From assembly GCA_964514665.1 (NCBI GenBank), contig CAZESH010000291.1, forward strand, positions 1 through 5,554: DNA of 5,554 nt. The letters are read 5' to 3'. Made by a program: the position numbers and the translations under genes. The stretch comes from CAZESH01 sp964514665. Lineage in GTDB: Bacteria > Bacillota > Bacilli > Paenibacillales > KCTC-25726. Shown here in pieces: positions 5,265-5,554 of the stretch. Numbering within the stretch: position 1 is the stretch's first letter; each line of letters opens with the position of its first letter. The notes under the pieces are model-generated. The model was not told the origin of the DNA and did not search any database. It was given only the letters and a program-made list of their open reading frames with translations.

Positions 5265-5554
5265 CTATTGTTGTCCTTCACCCTTACGATCATATTTTTC
5301 CAGCCGAATCCGGTCGACCGTCCGAATCCCATATACGCTTCCGGCCAACTTTCCTTCTGTCGAGGCAAACTTCACTTCGACAAGCTGTTTCCCCGCCGTC
5401 AAGTCAGCCGGAATTTCGTAGGACACGTCAAAGCGTTGATCCGCTTGTTCGCCCTCCAGCCTCTGGCGAGCAATGACGCTGCCGTCAACCAGGATATCGA
5501 AATCCCGTTCCATACGGATTCCATCAACATGAGCGGCGCCATCGCGGCCGAAGT
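5265..5554 (-). CDS. C-terminal end of a large glycoside hydrolase, probably GH127-like (5' end outside window)
   Basis: The frame is open from the window edge to the TAG at 5265-5267, giving 95 residues. The pattern FDILVDGSVIARQRLEGE, followed by FDVSYEIPADLTAGKQLVEV, KFASTEGKLAGSVYGIRTVD and a short charged tail, resembles the C-terminal beta-sandwich (DUF6805-like) appended to GH127 beta-L-arabinofuranosidases (older name DUF1680). The methionine at 5513 is internal: the upstream codons (FGRDGAAHVDGIR) are in frame and open. The catalytic barrel lies outside the window, so activity on arabinofuranosides is inferred only from this domain. It lies directly upstream of GH88 on the same strand, consistent with co-transcription and a shared role on pectic side chains. 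Another large glycosidase with the same C-terminal module is possible. Confidence 0.65.
   Translation of the reverse strand, partial: FGRDGAAHVDGIRMERDFDILVDGSVIARQRLEGEQADQRFDVSYEIPADLTAGKQLVEVKFASTEGKLAGSVYGIRTVDRIRLEKYDRKGEGQQ

Noticed and set aside
1..5554. CRISPR array, tRNA or rRNA genes
   Set aside because: No regularly spaced direct repeats and no cloverleaf or ribosomal RNA signatures were seen on either strand.

Overview
The window looks like a Paenibacillus-type (Firmicutes, Bacillales) chromosome. It has strong AGGAGG-like ribosome binding sites, occasional TTG/GTG starts, and a set of plant-polysaccharide genes of the kind common in that genus. This assignment comes from protein style and was not tested by a search. 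The region is a debris field: two or three complete or near-complete catabolic genes lie among at least six truncated or frameshifted fragments joined end to end.

Layout. (1) 31-~393, plus strand: AT-rich N-terminal part of a tyrosine recombinase, frameshifted near 283 and cut off before its catalytic domain. (2) ~390-~773, minus: a GC-rich internal piece of an IS21-type IstA transposase, missing both ends. (3) ~774-802, minus: the first ~9 codons, with an excellent ribosome binding site, of an otherwise lost gene. (4) 802-1857, minus: an apparently intact alpha/beta hydrolase (esterase-like). (5) 1858-2042: a 185-bp non-coding stretch that probably holds the left end of an insertion sequence, with inverted repeats and a stem-loop. 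(6) 2043-~3203, plus: the transposase of that element (DUF772 plus DDE type, IS5/ISNCY-like), with two frameshifts and no C-terminus. (7) ~3198-3839, minus: the N-terminal ~214 residues of a GH28 (polygalacturonase-like) protein. (8) ~3823-3960, minus: a 5' stub of an AraC-family regulator, joined to the GH28 fragment. (9) 4044-5195, minus: a complete GH88 unsaturated glucuronyl hydrolase. (10) 5265-5554, minus: the C-terminal end of a large glycosidase, probably GH127-like, running off the window.

The minus-strand genes suggest a former catabolic cluster for acidic plant polysaccharides such as pectin. GH28 would cut galacturonan, GH88 would remove unsaturated uronic acid from lyase-made oligosaccharides, a GH127-like enzyme would remove L-arabinofuranose, and an esterase-like hydrolase might remove ester groups. 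An AraC regulator of this style is a typical controller. Only GH88 and the hydrolase can be read as complete. The cluster has been cut by mobile-element insertion and later deletions, since at most junctions both partners are truncated. I see no convincing new biological system, no CRISPR array and no RNA gene. The items most worth a second look are the AraC/GH28 chimera with its fortuitous translation start and the coupled start of the lost gene at 802.
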